Positions 8,432-17,372 of a stretch of DNA of 64,000 bases are shown here, piece by piece. The first letter of the stretch is position 1. The number at the start of each line of letters is the position of its first letter. The DNA is from DASQYE01 sp035940775 (GTDB lineage: Bacteria; Acidobacteriota; Blastocatellia; Pyrinomonadales; Pyrinomonadaceae). The stretch spans positions 259,467 through 323,466 of the forward strand of contig DASZEN010000017.1 of NCBI GenBank assembly GCA_035940775.1, read 5' to 3'. The notes under the pieces were generated by a model. The model was given only the letters and a program-made list of their open reading frames with translations, was not told the origin of the DNA and ran no database searches. Position numbers and translations under genes: made by a program.

Positions 8432-11400
8432 TTACGGATGTCCGAACCTCGACCTGTATTCGGTCGAGTTCACAAATCCGTTGACCAACTGCCGGTAGTT
8501 GTTCGGATCGGCATTCACAGTATTGAGCCAGCTCTGATACTGTGCATCCGGATCGCGCCTCAGATACCCGAAGTAGGCCATCACCACGAAGGCTTCATTG
8601 AAGAACTTCGAGTTCACCTCCGGGCTCTCGATCACGGCTCTCAGTACCTGTGCCCTGTTCTTTCTTCCCTGCTCCAGATCAGCGATCAGCGCTTCCTTGT
8701 TGGCGAGATGGACGCCTGCGACGCGCTCCAGCTCGTTAACGTAAGCTCGCGGCTGCGTGATCGGGTCATAGTGGTTCTTGAACGCGGGCCGCGACATGAA
8801 GTCGGCGATGAAGGCCACTTTGTTGGCCTCCTTCTCGGCATCGTTCTGGAAACCGCTGACGGCTGCCATATCGGGCACAAACTCCGCGTACGTAGGATAA
8901 TGCCCGAGACTGGCCGCGTAGAAGCGATAGACGAAATACCCTCGCTCCTGGAACTCAGCCGAGCGGTAGAAATCCGAACTGACTTCGATCCGGTCGCACT
9001 TGGTGTCCCCGGACGGGCAGTTGTTCAGAATGTTGCGCCAGCCACTCAGACCCGACGGCTCGGGCTCGCGGTTCAGGAAATCCAGGTAATGCTGGCGGAT
9101 GAAGAAGTCGGTCGTGTCAATCGGATTCGGCCCGTTCGAGTTGGCGTCGTTATCCGTGATGAAAAGCGTCGCCGTGTGTCGCGAGCCGAGAGTAGTTCCG
9201 GTCGGGTTGCTCAGCGTCAGTGTGAATCGCTCGTCCCCTTCGGCATACACGTCGTCGATCACAGGTATTGTGATCGTCTTGTTGCTCTGACCGGCCGCAA
9301 AGCGCAGCGTGCCGACCGCTATCGCGTAGTCGCAACGCTGTGAAGCGTTGTGCGTGACCTGATTGCAATTGGTCAAACCGGAATTGTCGGAGGTCGCGTA
9401 ATGAACCGTCGCCGCGCCCGAAGTCGTGCTGCGCGTCACTACGATACTGAAGCGCCCGGCTTCCTCCCGGACAGTGTAGCTCGCGGCGCTCAACTGCACG
9501 GTCGGAGGCGGAGGCGGAGCGGCGTCGTCGTTATTGATCGTGCCGATGCCCTGGCTATCGCCGATGGTGGCATTGGTCGCGTTATACAGGTTGACGAAGA
9601 ACTTCTCGTTGGGCTCAAAAGTGGTATCACCGTTGTAGACCACCGCGATGGTCTTGCTCGTCTGGCCCGGACTGAAGGTCAAGCTCCCGGTATTCGCCAC
9701 GTAGTCTGATCCGGCTGTCGCCGTATTGCTCTCCGTGGAGAAGTTGACGGTAATGGTCGAAGTACTGGTCTTGGAGAGCGTGACGTTGAAGGTCGCGTTC
9801 TTAGTTCCGCTATTGCCTTCGGTCACGGTCACATTGCTGATGGCGATGGCCGGTGGAGACTGGTCATCGTTTGTGATCGTACCGACGCCCTGACTGTCTG
9901 CGATGGTCGCGTTGGTCGGAGCCGACAGGTTGACGGCGAACGTCTCGTTCGGCTCCGGCGTAGTGTCACCGTTGACGAGGACTGAGATCGGCTTCGAGGT
10001 CTCGCCCGGAGCGAAACTCAGCGTGCCGCTCTTCGCTTGATAATCCGAAGTGTCCGTCGCCGTTCCGTCGACAGTAGCGTAATGCACTGTGACGGTCGAA
10101 GCGCTGGTCTTGGAGAGCGTGACATTGAAGGTCGCGTTCTTAGTTCCGCTATTGCCTTCGGTCACGGCCACATTGCTGATGGCGATGGAAGGATTGGTCG
10201 GCGGTGGCCCACTCTGGCACGAGAGATTGCCGACGATCTTATAGGAAGCGCCCGTGTAGGGATCGACCGATCCGATGATGGCCGTCGTGTCAACAGCCGA
10301 CTGGCTCTTGACCGTCTGGTTGCCGTTACCGGAGAAGGTTCTCCCGATGAGACTTCCTATAATATCACCGGCTTTGGGGCTGCCCACCTTGGTCGCCGAG
10401 AGCACAATGGTAATTACGCCTGTCTGGGCGTCAAAGGTGCTGCCGCTATCGGCCGCGCCGATCTTATGCGGCGTGCTCGTATTGGTCGGGACGGCCTCGA
10501 CGGTCGTCACCGTGCCGTACTCGAACGTCGCCACTGCGCCGTCGGAGTTCATCCCGACGTAGTATGTGCCGGTGAACTGGTCTGCCGCTATGTTGGTAGC
10601 CTTGATCGGATAGTTCCAGAGAATCCTCCACTGTCTGTTCGGGACAAGGATGCTCAGGTCAGACACTTTAAGCTTGAACACCAGTTTGTTCTGACCCGTT
10701 TCGACGAAATCGGCCATCGAGATTGCCAGGATGTCCAGGTCTTCGTCCGCCGGGGTTCCCTTTTGATCGCCCGCCGGGTCTTTGACCTCCGTGATACCCG
10801 TGCAGGAATCACCCTGCGGCTTGGCGATGACCTCGTTACTGCCGCACGATTCGCCCTTGGCGTTGACCGCCACGACGCGATAGTAATAGGTGGTGTTGGG
10901 ATTGGCGGTCGTATCATTGTACTTGGTGGCCGTCCCGGTGTTCGCCAGGAAGGTCTCCCCGCCGCTCGTCGTCCCGCGCAACACCTTGAAATTGGTGATC
11001 GGCGAGCCGCCCGTGTCTGATTCTGACCACGTCAGATGCGTCACAGCGCCGTCGCGTCCCACAGATATGTAAGGCGCGCCCGGCTTGGTGGAGGTGGTTG
11101 TCGCCGCCGTGTCGGGCCCGAAGAGCCTGCGGCCTCCGGTCTGCCGCGCAATCGACGCCAGAGCCGTATAGGAATTGCCGGTCGCCCCGTACGGAGCCTG
11201 TACGCAGGCCGCCCCCGTACAGCCGTCCGCATAAGCGACCACCACACGCCCTTCTTCATCCACGTCTATACCGTTAAAGTCGAGCAGGTTGCGGTGCGGA
11301 GGCGAGCCGCCGCCGAGCCAGATGCCGCCGCGCTGAACCGGATCATTCGGCGTGGCGTTGACGGTCGTCCATGTTTTGCCGCCGTCGTAGGTATGCGCGA

Positions 11401-13066
11401 TGTAAAGATACCAGACTCCGGGAAAAGCCCTGTCCGTGACCTGTCCCTTGGCAGATGTGCCGAGGAAGGCGAAGGCGGCGCGATCATCGTCGCCCGCAAT
11501 CACGACCGGGAAGACCGAGTGCGTGACACCGGCCACCGCGCCCGCGTCGAACTTGTTTTTCCAGGTATGGCCGTGGTCTTCGGAGACGGCGACCATCGCT
11601 TTGCCGTCGTTGAGCGCGTATCCGAAATAGACTCGACCGCCAGCTATCTTGTCTCCGCGACCGATACCAACGGCCGGGTCGCTTCCGGCCCCGCCGCTGC
11701 CCGGCACGTTCCTGACTTCCCAGGTCAGTCCGTTGTCTTCCGATACGACGACCGCCTGATCGACTCCGCATCCCTTGTTCGGCACGTAGGCAGTGCCGTC
11801 GGGCGCGACCTTGATGTGACCGTGCAAACCGGTGCAATCGGCCAACGTGTAGATCGGCACGGTCGGGCCGTAGGTTATTCCGCCGTCGTCGCTGCGCGCG
11901 CACGATGCCTCGGCGACATCCTGCGAGCAGTAGTAAACGGCGTGCGGGTAGGAGCCGGGCGGCTTCGGGAAAGGCACGCCGGGAGCTATCTCATGGTATG
12001 GGCCCGCGCCGACGCTCTGGTGGTCTATGCCGGAGGTGAGTCCGCCGCCTTCGCTCGGAATCCAGGTGTCGCCGTCATCGTCGGTGACGGATGAGAGGCT
12101 CGTCGTGCCGGACAACTGCGACACGATGGTTCGCCCCGTGTCCGGGTTCTGTGGATTGTATCCGTGGTCTGTGAACAGGATCGGGTCCAGACTTTCCTGA
12201 GAGGTGGGCGCGCTCTTATCCTCCCACGTCGCGCTCGGCGTCGAGGGGCAAGCGTCGTTGAATGTCACGCGAAACGTCGTCAGACCGGACTGGTACATCA
12301 CCTTACCGGTCTTCCAGTTCACGCCGATCGAGGGCTCGCCCGCGTCCGTGCCGTTACCGGCCGACGGTGTCGCCGGAGGAGTCGGCGTCGGCTGCGACAG
12401 CGTTAGAATCCCCGGAGGAGGAGTAAAGACCTGATACCTGGGCGTCGCGCCGGTCGCCTGCGGCAAAGGCTTTGGCGTCGGCTGTACGAGGGCCGTGTCG
12501 GGAATCAACTGGATTTTGCCTGTGAAAGGGACTGTGGGCGAAACGTCGAAGGGCACGACCTCGACTTTATAATCGCCCGGAAGAGCCTGGAAGGTTGCAA
12601 CCTCCGGCTTCGTAGTGCCCTCGCCCTGCGCGACCTTCGTTATGCCGTCGGGCCTCATTACATAAAGATCATAGTCGGAGGCGGAGTTTCCCTGCGTGGT
12701 CGTTCCGTTATCGACCCAATCGACCGTTATCATGACGGTGTAATTGGTCGTGTTGCCCGCCGGTATGTCTACCTTCAAGTCGAACACGTCGCACGGCGTG
12801 GCGGGCGAGCAGGCGGGTGGATTCTCACCGATGGGGCTCGTCGGGTTTGAGACGGCGAAGGGCCCGCCCGTGTAAGTGATGAGCGGATTCGCAGGCGAGA
12901 GCGTGCCGCTCGAAGGCGTACCTGCCAGAGCCACACGGTCGAACAGTCGCGTCGTGCTCAGGCCGATGGCGACCAGGCAAACCACTGTCAGGACAAGCAG
13001 CATCCAGCGCGTCTTATTAAACTGCGCGCGCTTACGATTCATGCGCTTGCGATTCATACTTCTCAT
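8432..13066 (-). CDS. Giant secreted protein: Asp-box domain, Fn3, three Calx-beta, DUF4214
   Basis: 1544 residues. A basic N-terminus and one hydrophobic helix (residues 21-40) form a signal or anchor. Residues about 55-190 resemble a pre-peptidase C-terminal beta domain. About 230-640 carry several Asp-box motifs (DNGLTW, DHGHTW, DGGKTW) typical of sialidase-like beta-propellers. A fibronectin type III domain lies near 675-760, then a beta-rich segment to about 950. Three Calx-beta domains follow (about 960-1075, 1076-1190 and 1195-1320; VTEGNSGTKNATF is repeated). The end (about 1325-1540) is a DUF4214 module, beginning FFIRQHYLDFLNREP. Likely exported or surface-bound and possibly calcium-binding. 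Catalytic function is unknown; the propeller need not be a sialidase. A second protein in this window shares the C-terminal half. Confidence 0.85.
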   Translation of the reverse strand: MRSMNRKRMNRKRAQFNKTRWMLLVLTVVCLVAIGLSTTRLFDRVALAGTPSSGTLSPANPLITYTGGPFAVSNPTSPIGENPPACSPATPCDVFDLKVDIPAGNTTNYTVMITVDWVDNGTTTQGNSASDYDLYVMRPDGITKVAQGEGTTKPEVATFQALPGDYKVEVVPFDVSPTVPFTGKIQLIPDTALVQPTPKPLPQATGATPRYQVFTPPPGILTLSQPTPTPPATPSAGNGTDAGEPSIGVNWKTGKVMYQSGLTTFRVTFNDACPSTPSATWEDKSAPTSQESLDPILFTDHGYNPQNPDTGRTIVSQLSGTTSLSSVTDDDGDTWIPSEGGGLTSGIDHQSVGAGPYHEIAPGVPFPKPPGSYPHAVYYCSQDVAEASCARSDDGGITYGPTVPIYTLADCTGLHGHIKVAPDGTAYVPNKGCGVDQAVVVSEDNGLTWEVRNVPGSGGAGSDPAVGIGRGDKIAGGRVYFGYALNDGKAMVAVSEDHGHTWKNKFDAGAVAGVTHSVFPVVIAGDDDRAAFAFLGTSAKGQVTDRAFPGVWYLYIAHTYDGGKTWTTVNATPNDPVQRGGIWLGGGSPPHRNLLDFNGIDVDEEGRVVVAYADGCTGAACVQAPYGATGNSYTALASIARQTGGRRLFGPDTAATTTSTKPGAPYISVGRDGAVTHLTWSESDTGGSPITNFKVLRGTTSGGETFLANTGTATKYNDTTANPNTTYYYRVVAVNAKGESCGSNEVIAKPQGDSCTGITEVKDPAGDQKGTPADEDLDILAISMADFVETGQNKLVFKLKVSDLSILVPNRQWRILWNYPIKATNIAADQFTGTYYVGMNSDGAVATFEYGTVTTVEAVPTNTSTPHKIGAADSGSTFDAQTGVITIVLSATKVGSPKAGDIIGSLIGRTFSGNGNQTVKSQSAVDTTAIIGSVDPYTGASYKIVGNLSCQSGPPPTNPSIAISNVAVTEGNSGTKNATFNVTLSKTSASTVTVHYATVDGTATDTSDYQAKSGTLSFAPGETSKPISVLVNGDTTPEPNETFAVNLSAPTNATIADSQGVGTITNDDQSPPAIAISNVTVTEGNSGTKNATFNVTLSKTSTSTITVNFSTESNTATAGSDYVANTGSLTFSPGQTSKTIAVVYNGDTTFEPNEKFFVNLYNATNATIGDSQGIGTINNDDAAPPPPPTVQLSAASYTVREEAGRFSIVVTRSTTSGAATVHYATSDNSGLTNCNQVTHNASQRCDYAIAVGTLRFAAGQSNKTITIPVIDDVYAEGDERFTLTLSNPTGTTLGSRHTATLFITDNDANSNGPNPIDTTDFFIRQHYLDFLNREPEPSGLSGWRNILNNCPSGDTKCDRIEVSSDFYRSAEFQERGYFVYRFYAASLGHYPTYAEFVPDMAAVSGFQNDAEKEANKVAFIADFMSRPAFKNHYDPITQPRAYVNELERVAGVHLANKEALIADLEQGRKNRAQVLRAVIESPEVNSKFFNEAFVVMAYFGYLRRDPDAQYQSWLNTVNADPNNYRQLVNGFVNSTEYRSRFGHP
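9765..9849. repeat. Calx-beta coding repeat, copy 2
   Basis: 85 bp that match 10104-10188 at 83 positions by eye, while the flanking parts of the two Calx-beta domains have diverged more. This suggests recent duplication or gene conversion inside the gene. Confidence 0.85.
10104..10188. repeat. Calx-beta coding repeat, copy 1
   Basis: Partner of the repeat at 9765-9849. It encodes the N-terminal strand region of the first Calx-beta domain (IAISNV then VTEGNSGTKNATFNVTLSKTS). Confidence 0.85.
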
Positions 13067-13543
13067 AATGTTTTTGAATCCCCTATTGCAAAGCTGGAAT
13101 TAAGACCAGCGCATTATCCAGGATCATTCATCGGCATGCGCGGTGCAAGCGATGAGCCGGGCTACTGGCGCTGCGTCGTGCACGCCCCGGAGCTTCAGTC
13201 AGGACTCTCTGCAATGGCCAGGCATTGCCGAAGAGAGCGACGTGTCCGACGAAGCAGCGCGCCGCCTAGAGCGCACTGCGGCCGCAAGGCCAGAGCAGTC
13301 ATTCGATTGCGTAACGTAAGATTGCCGGGTAGCTGTACAGTTTGGGACGGGATGCAACGATGGGAAAAAGGGGGTTCCTACCGCTGCGTCAAACTGTTTT
13401 TATCATCTTGGTACGTGGGCGGACGTTATCACCTTCAGCAGGCTTTTGTCAAAGCAATAATGCGCAAAAACGGATTCTCAGGGCGGGCGGCTGCCGAACC
13501 ACGCGGCCCCTCGACCCGGCATGGGCTTAACCTTAAAAAGCGA
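13067..13543. other. Long intergenic region
   Basis: 477 bases with no supported gene, upstream of the giant secreted protein gene and downstream of the GT-C-like gene. On the plus strand ACAGTTTG (13337-13344) can pair with CAAACTGT (13390-13397) ahead of a short T-run, a possible but weak terminator. It may hold the promoter and leader of the 8432-13066 gene, but I found no convincing -35/-10 pair or riboswitch core. Confidence 0.4.
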
Positions 13544-15271
13544 TCAGGGCGCGGGCTCAGGGTTTCTGAGCAGGTCGCGGCGCGCGTAGAGGATGAGAGT
13601 GACGCTCGGGCGCAGGGCGAAGGAACCGAGCCGCCGGTAACGGTCGCCGAGCAGGCTTTCCAGCTCCGGCTCCTGCATGTCCGACCCGATCACGAGCGCC
13701 TCGTTCGAGACGGCGACACGGCCCGCGTAATAGCCGATGTGCTTGTAATCTCGCAAATACCACGGGAGCGGCCAGTAATCCGCCGAGGTGATGCTGATTC
13801 TGGTTTCCGTGCCCTGACCCGTCTGAGCGGCGAAGCGATTGATCTGATCCAGGAGCGGGAATATGCCGCGCACCGTATGCGCGTACGGGTAGACGTACCG
13901 GTCGTCGTCGTAGTGGCGGAAATTCAGTTGGCTCATACGGTAGCCGGAGATGACGAGCGCCACAATCGCGAGCGCCAGCACTAAAACGCTCCGCCCGGCA
14001 TCGGCGGCGGCCCGCCTGTAAAGCAGATCCAGGCCGTAGCCGGAGCTGATCGCGAGCGGAACAATGAAATTCAGCGCCAGCCAGGGCGTCTTGTAGGGGA
14101 TGAGCGAATAGGCCGCGATGATTCCGAAAGCCCACAGCGCGGCGAAAACCGCGAAGCGATTTCGCGGTTGACCCAGCGCCGCGAGCGCGCCCACAAGGCC
14201 GAGCGCCAGCAGCGGCGGTTCCTCCTGCCAAAGCCAGGAAAGGTATGTATACCATTCGTGGACGTGATCCTTCCGGCCCGTTCGGGCCCATACCTCGAAG
14301 GTTTTCAAAGAGTCGCTGACGCCCTGCGCGTGCGTGAAGAAAGATGTATAGAAGAGCACGTAGACGAAAATAAAGAGCGCGGCGGCCGAGAGCGACCATA
14401 CGGCGATGCCCGCCGCGCCGCCGAATCGCTCGCCGGTCGTCTCGCTCCCCTCGTCTCGCCACAGATTGCGCGCCTGCCGCTTGTTTCGCGCCCCCCGAGC
14501 CCGGCCCCTGGCTTTAGCGGCCGGGGCCGTGTTGTCGAAGCGCCCATAGAACGCAGCCATCCCGAACGCGATCAATATTACGCCCGCCGAGATCATCGCC
14601 GTCTCTTTGGTCGCAAAGAGAAGCGCCGCCGAGACTGAGGCCAGCATCAGGTAGACGGGATTGGCGCTGTCGTAGTATCTGAGCGAGGCGACGACGACGC
14701 CGAGCGTGAAGAAGACGAAGAGCGATTCATGTATGAAGTAGCGCGACATGTAGACCGCGCCAGGCGAGAGGGCGACGAGCGCAGCGCCCGCGAGCGCGCC
14801 CACAGCGCCGAGCCGTCGCCTGAGACAGAGAATTAGCCAGACGGTAGCTACGCCGAACAGGACGGGCACGAGGCGCAAAGCGAAGGTGCTCAGGCCGAAA
14901 CCCAATCGCCCGCAGAGTTTCATCAACGGCAGGGCGAAATAATAGAGCGTTGGCCCATGATAATTCTGCGGGTCGTAACTGTAGTTGCCCGTATTGATTA
15001 GATTGATGAGAAAGAAGCTATTGACGCCTTCATCGTGATGCAAAGGGTTCAGTTCGAGCGCGTAGAGGCGTACGAGCGTGGCCACGATCAACACCAGCAG
15101 ACTCGCAAGCTGCCACGTGCGCGGTTCCATTTCCGGCCCGCTCGCCTCCGACGCCGCCGCCGCCGAAGTGGCAGAAGCGGCGACCATGCCGCGACGCACC
15201 TCTTCACCGCCCGAGCGCGTTCTGCTGCTGCTGCTGTTACGGCCGCGCGATTTTGTAGAGCCAGTACTCAC
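13544..15271 (-). CDS. GT-C type membrane glycosyltransferase-like protein (TIGR03663-like)
   Basis: 575 residues. A low-complexity Ser/Arg/Ala-rich N-terminus is followed by about ten hydrophobic segments. The first loop holds LNPLHHDEGVNSFFL, where the acidic pair after the first helix is typical of GT-C enzymes such as PMT/ArnT relatives. The YHGPTLYYF motif nearby fits the TIGR03663 family. The C-terminal 120 residues form a soluble domain. GTG at 15271 is chosen because GGAG lies 8 nt upstream. This start overlaps the preceding gene by 35 nt, implying coupled translation. Likely role: sugar transfer from a polyprenyl carrier at the outer face of the membrane. The acceptor is unknown. Confidence 0.75.
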   Translation of the reverse strand: MSTGSTKSRGRNSSSSRTRSGGEEVRRGMVAASATSAAAASEASGPEMEPRTWQLASLLVLIVATLVRLYALELNPLHHDEGVNSFFLINLINTGNYSYDPQNYHGPTLYYFALPLMKLCGRLGFGLSTFALRLVPVLFGVATVWLILCLRRRLGAVGALAGAALVALSPGAVYMSRYFIHESLFVFFTLGVVVASLRYYDSANPVYLMLASVSAALLFATKETAMISAGVILIAFGMAAFYGRFDNTAPAAKARGRARGARNKRQARNLWRDEGSETTGERFGGAAGIAVWSLSAAALFIFVYVLFYTSFFTHAQGVSDSLKTFEVWARTGRKDHVHEWYTYLSWLWQEEPPLLALGLVGALAALGQPRNRFAVFAALWAFGIIAAYSLIPYKTPWLALNFIVPLAISSGYGLDLLYRRAAADAGRSVLVLALAIVALVISGYRMSQLNFRHYDDDRYVYPYAHTVRGIFPLLDQINRFAAQTGQGTETRISITSADYWPLPWYLRDYKHIGYYAGRVAVSNEALVIGSDMQEPELESLLGDRYRRLGSFALRPSVTLILYARRDLLRNPEPAP

Positions 15272-17273
15272 CTACTTCTCCAACCCTTTGATATCGTTCA
15301 AAGAAAGCATCATCGACCGGCATGACCATACGTTCGAGCGGGCTCAGGACGACGTACTCGACTCCGAAACGTGCGAGCGCGGCGTCCGCTCCAGCCTCTC
15401 CCGCATAGATACGCCTGATCTCGGCCTCGCGCTTCTGATAATCGAGCCCGTGAGTCCAGATATGGCCCGGATAACCCATCAGCGAGCGTCTGCCGGTCAG
15501 GAAAACAGGATGATTATGAATCGGCGCGTGCAGCACGAGCGCGCGCGGCCGCAGATGCTCCTCAATCATAGCGGCAAAGGCGATCCCGTCTCGATCAAAC
15601 TCCTGCAGCTCGGTCGAGCGCGAGACGACGCGCCACACGTCCAGAGCGCCCGCGAGCGTGAGCGCGACGACCAGCACCGCGACGGGCGCGCGCAGCCATA
15701 CGGAGCGACGCCAGAGCCTTGCGACGAGGAGCGCGACCAGGGGGACGGAGGCGACGTACCAGTAAAAGAGCACCTTGATATTGTCCCACACCCAGGGCGC
15801 TAATTTGAACAGGTTCGGGACGAGAAAGCAGAGCGTGAAGGGCAGATAAAAGAGGAGTAAGCGGCGCGGCACGAGCGGGCGCGAGCCGCGCCACAGCAGG
15901 GCCGCGACGAGCAGCGGAATGAAGAGCCCCGTGTTTTTGAACCAGAACATCAGTGCGTTGGTCTGGCCGCGATCCCAGCCAAACTGCCAGCCGAAAAAAG
16001 TCGTTGCGCGCACGGAACTATTATGTGTCGCCCAAAACATCTGTGGGCCCGCGAGCGCAATCGCGACGATGAAAAAGGAGGCCCACGCGCGCCAGCGTCC
16101 GGGGCCTTGAATGAGCGCAAGGCACGCTCCGACCAGCATCACGACCGCGAAGCTGTGCGCGTGCGCCAGCGGCAGCAGTCCCGCAAGAGCGCCCGCCGCG
16201 ATCATCCGCCTCGCGCCCTTGAAGTTTAGCGAAGAGAAAAGCGCGGGCGAAGTAACTCCCCCGACAACTCCCCCGGCGCGTCCCGTCCTCTTCCCTTTTT
16301 TGAGCTTCTCTTTCCTCTCTACGGCCTTCTCTCGTCCGCTCTCTTCCTCAAAGGCTTGCCACCACTGTATGAAGACGATGAGGGCGAGCGGCAGGCCGAG
16401 CAGCATACTGCGCTGTGGTACGAGCAGCGTCGTCAGGGCGTTGCCCCAACGGTAAACGGTATCGGGGATAATCGTGAAATCGTGCTCCGGTTTCGTGAGC
16501 AGCGTCAGGATGGGCCCATTGGCGCGGCGCGCATCATCCACCAGGAGCCACCAGCCGAGGCCGCCGCTCAGGAGCACGAGCACGGGCGATAGATGCGCGG
16601 CGGCGCGCTCACGCGTCGTGACCAGCGCCCAGCGATAGAGCAGTCCCGTGAGCCCCAGCGCCAGCAACATGTTTTCCAGCAGCATCGCATCACGAAGGCT
16701 CGCCCCGGCCCTCACAAAACAGCCCGCCAGGAAATCGGCCAGGAACGGATAGGTGAATGACGCGCCCGCATACGTAGGGTCTTCGGGCGGAAAGTTCGCT
16801 CCCTTGACGAAACTGTTGATGATGCTCAGGTGAAACGGCAGATCGCCGTAATTATTGGCGAGGCCGGTGTAGATGCCGTCAGCCTGCTCAAACATCGCGC
16901 GATCATAGACGCGCCACAACACCACAAAAATGAGCGCATAGAGCAGCGGATAGAGGATCGAGCGCAGGCTCGGACGCAGGATTGCGCGTCGAAGGCTGCG
17001 CTGCGCCTCTTCCAAATCCGCCAGCGCCTCGGCACGGCGAGCGGGCTTCAATAATAGCAGGAGCGGAAGCGCCAGGGTCAGGGCGGCCAGGACGAGCGCG
17101 GCGGGCGCAAGCAGCCCTATCAGGGAAGCGAAAAAGAATGCGCTCAGGCCGTAGGCTGCGAATCCTATGCAAGCGCCCGCGCAGAGACGCGAAACGAGCG
17201 GCGCGCCTTCGTCATAGAGATACGTGAGGAGCGTGCCGCCCGCAATCGCAATCAAAGCAAGCGCCAGAAACAT
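15237..17273 (-). CDS. Polytopic membrane protein, putative GT-C type
   Basis: 678 residues from the ATG at 17273. A GTG at 17342 would add 23 residues, but it lies inside a heptad-repeat element, so I prefer the later start. There are at least twelve hydrophobic segments and a Lys/Arg-rich cytoplasmic loop (around DNA 16290-16350). A C-terminal soluble part contains HNHPVFLTGRRSLMGYPGHIW, which resembles the periplasmic end of archaeal/bacterial membrane glycosyltransferase-like proteins. It overlaps the next GT-C-like gene by 35 nt. Together they may build or export a surface glycan. I cannot name a specific family. Confidence 0.65.
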   Translation of the reverse strand: MFLALALIAIAGGTLLTYLYDEGAPLVSRLCAGACIGFAAYGLSAFFFASLIGLLAPAALVLAALTLALPLLLLLKPARRAEALADLEEAQRSLRRAILRPSLRSILYPLLYALIFVVLWRVYDRAMFEQADGIYTGLANNYGDLPFHLSIINSFVKGANFPPEDPTYAGASFTYPFLADFLAGCFVRAGASLRDAMLLENMLLALGLTGLLYRWALVTTRERAAAHLSPVLVLLSGGLGWWLLVDDARRANGPILTLLTKPEHDFTIIPDTVYRWGNALTTLLVPQRSMLLGLPLALIVFIQWWQAFEEESGREKAVERKEKLKKGKRTGRAGGVVGGVTSPALFSSLNFKGARRMIAAGALAGLLPLAHAHSFAVVMLVGACLALIQGPGRWRAWASFFIVAIALAGPQMFWATHNSSVRATTFFGWQFGWDRGQTNALMFWFKNTGLFIPLLVAALLWRGSRPLVPRRLLLFYLPFTLCFLVPNLFKLAPWVWDNIKVLFYWYVASVPLVALLVARLWRRSVWLRAPVAVLVVALTLAGALDVWRVVSRSTELQEFDRDGIAFAAMIEEHLRPRALVLHAPIHNHPVFLTGRRSLMGYPGHIWTHGLDYQKREAEIRRIYAGEAGADAALARFGVEYVVLSPLERMVMPVDDAFFERYQRVGEVGEYWLYKIARP

Positions 17274-17288
17274 AGAGAAGAGAACGAA

Positions 17289-17369
17289 GGGCAGAGGGTG
17301 GAGGGATGAATGATTGAGTGAAAGCGTCAATCTACAATTCACTCAACCCTTTCATCCCTCATCCCCGCT
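17289..17369. repeat. Heptad hairpin element (GGGATGA type) between tldE and the GT-C gene
   Basis: The plus strand reads as 7-nt units GGGCAGA-GGGTGGA-GGGATGA and, after a short centre, complementary units ending CTTTCAT-CCCTCAT-CCCCGCT. The arms (about 17289-17324 and 17335-17369) pair imperfectly. It lies directly after the tldE stop in the direction of transcription. Confidence 0.8.
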
Positions 17370-17372
17370 TTT

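Noticed and set aside
8432..13066. CRISPR-like repetition in the giant gene
   Set aside because: The repeated segments are in-frame Calx-beta coding repeats with no regular short repeat/spacer structure.
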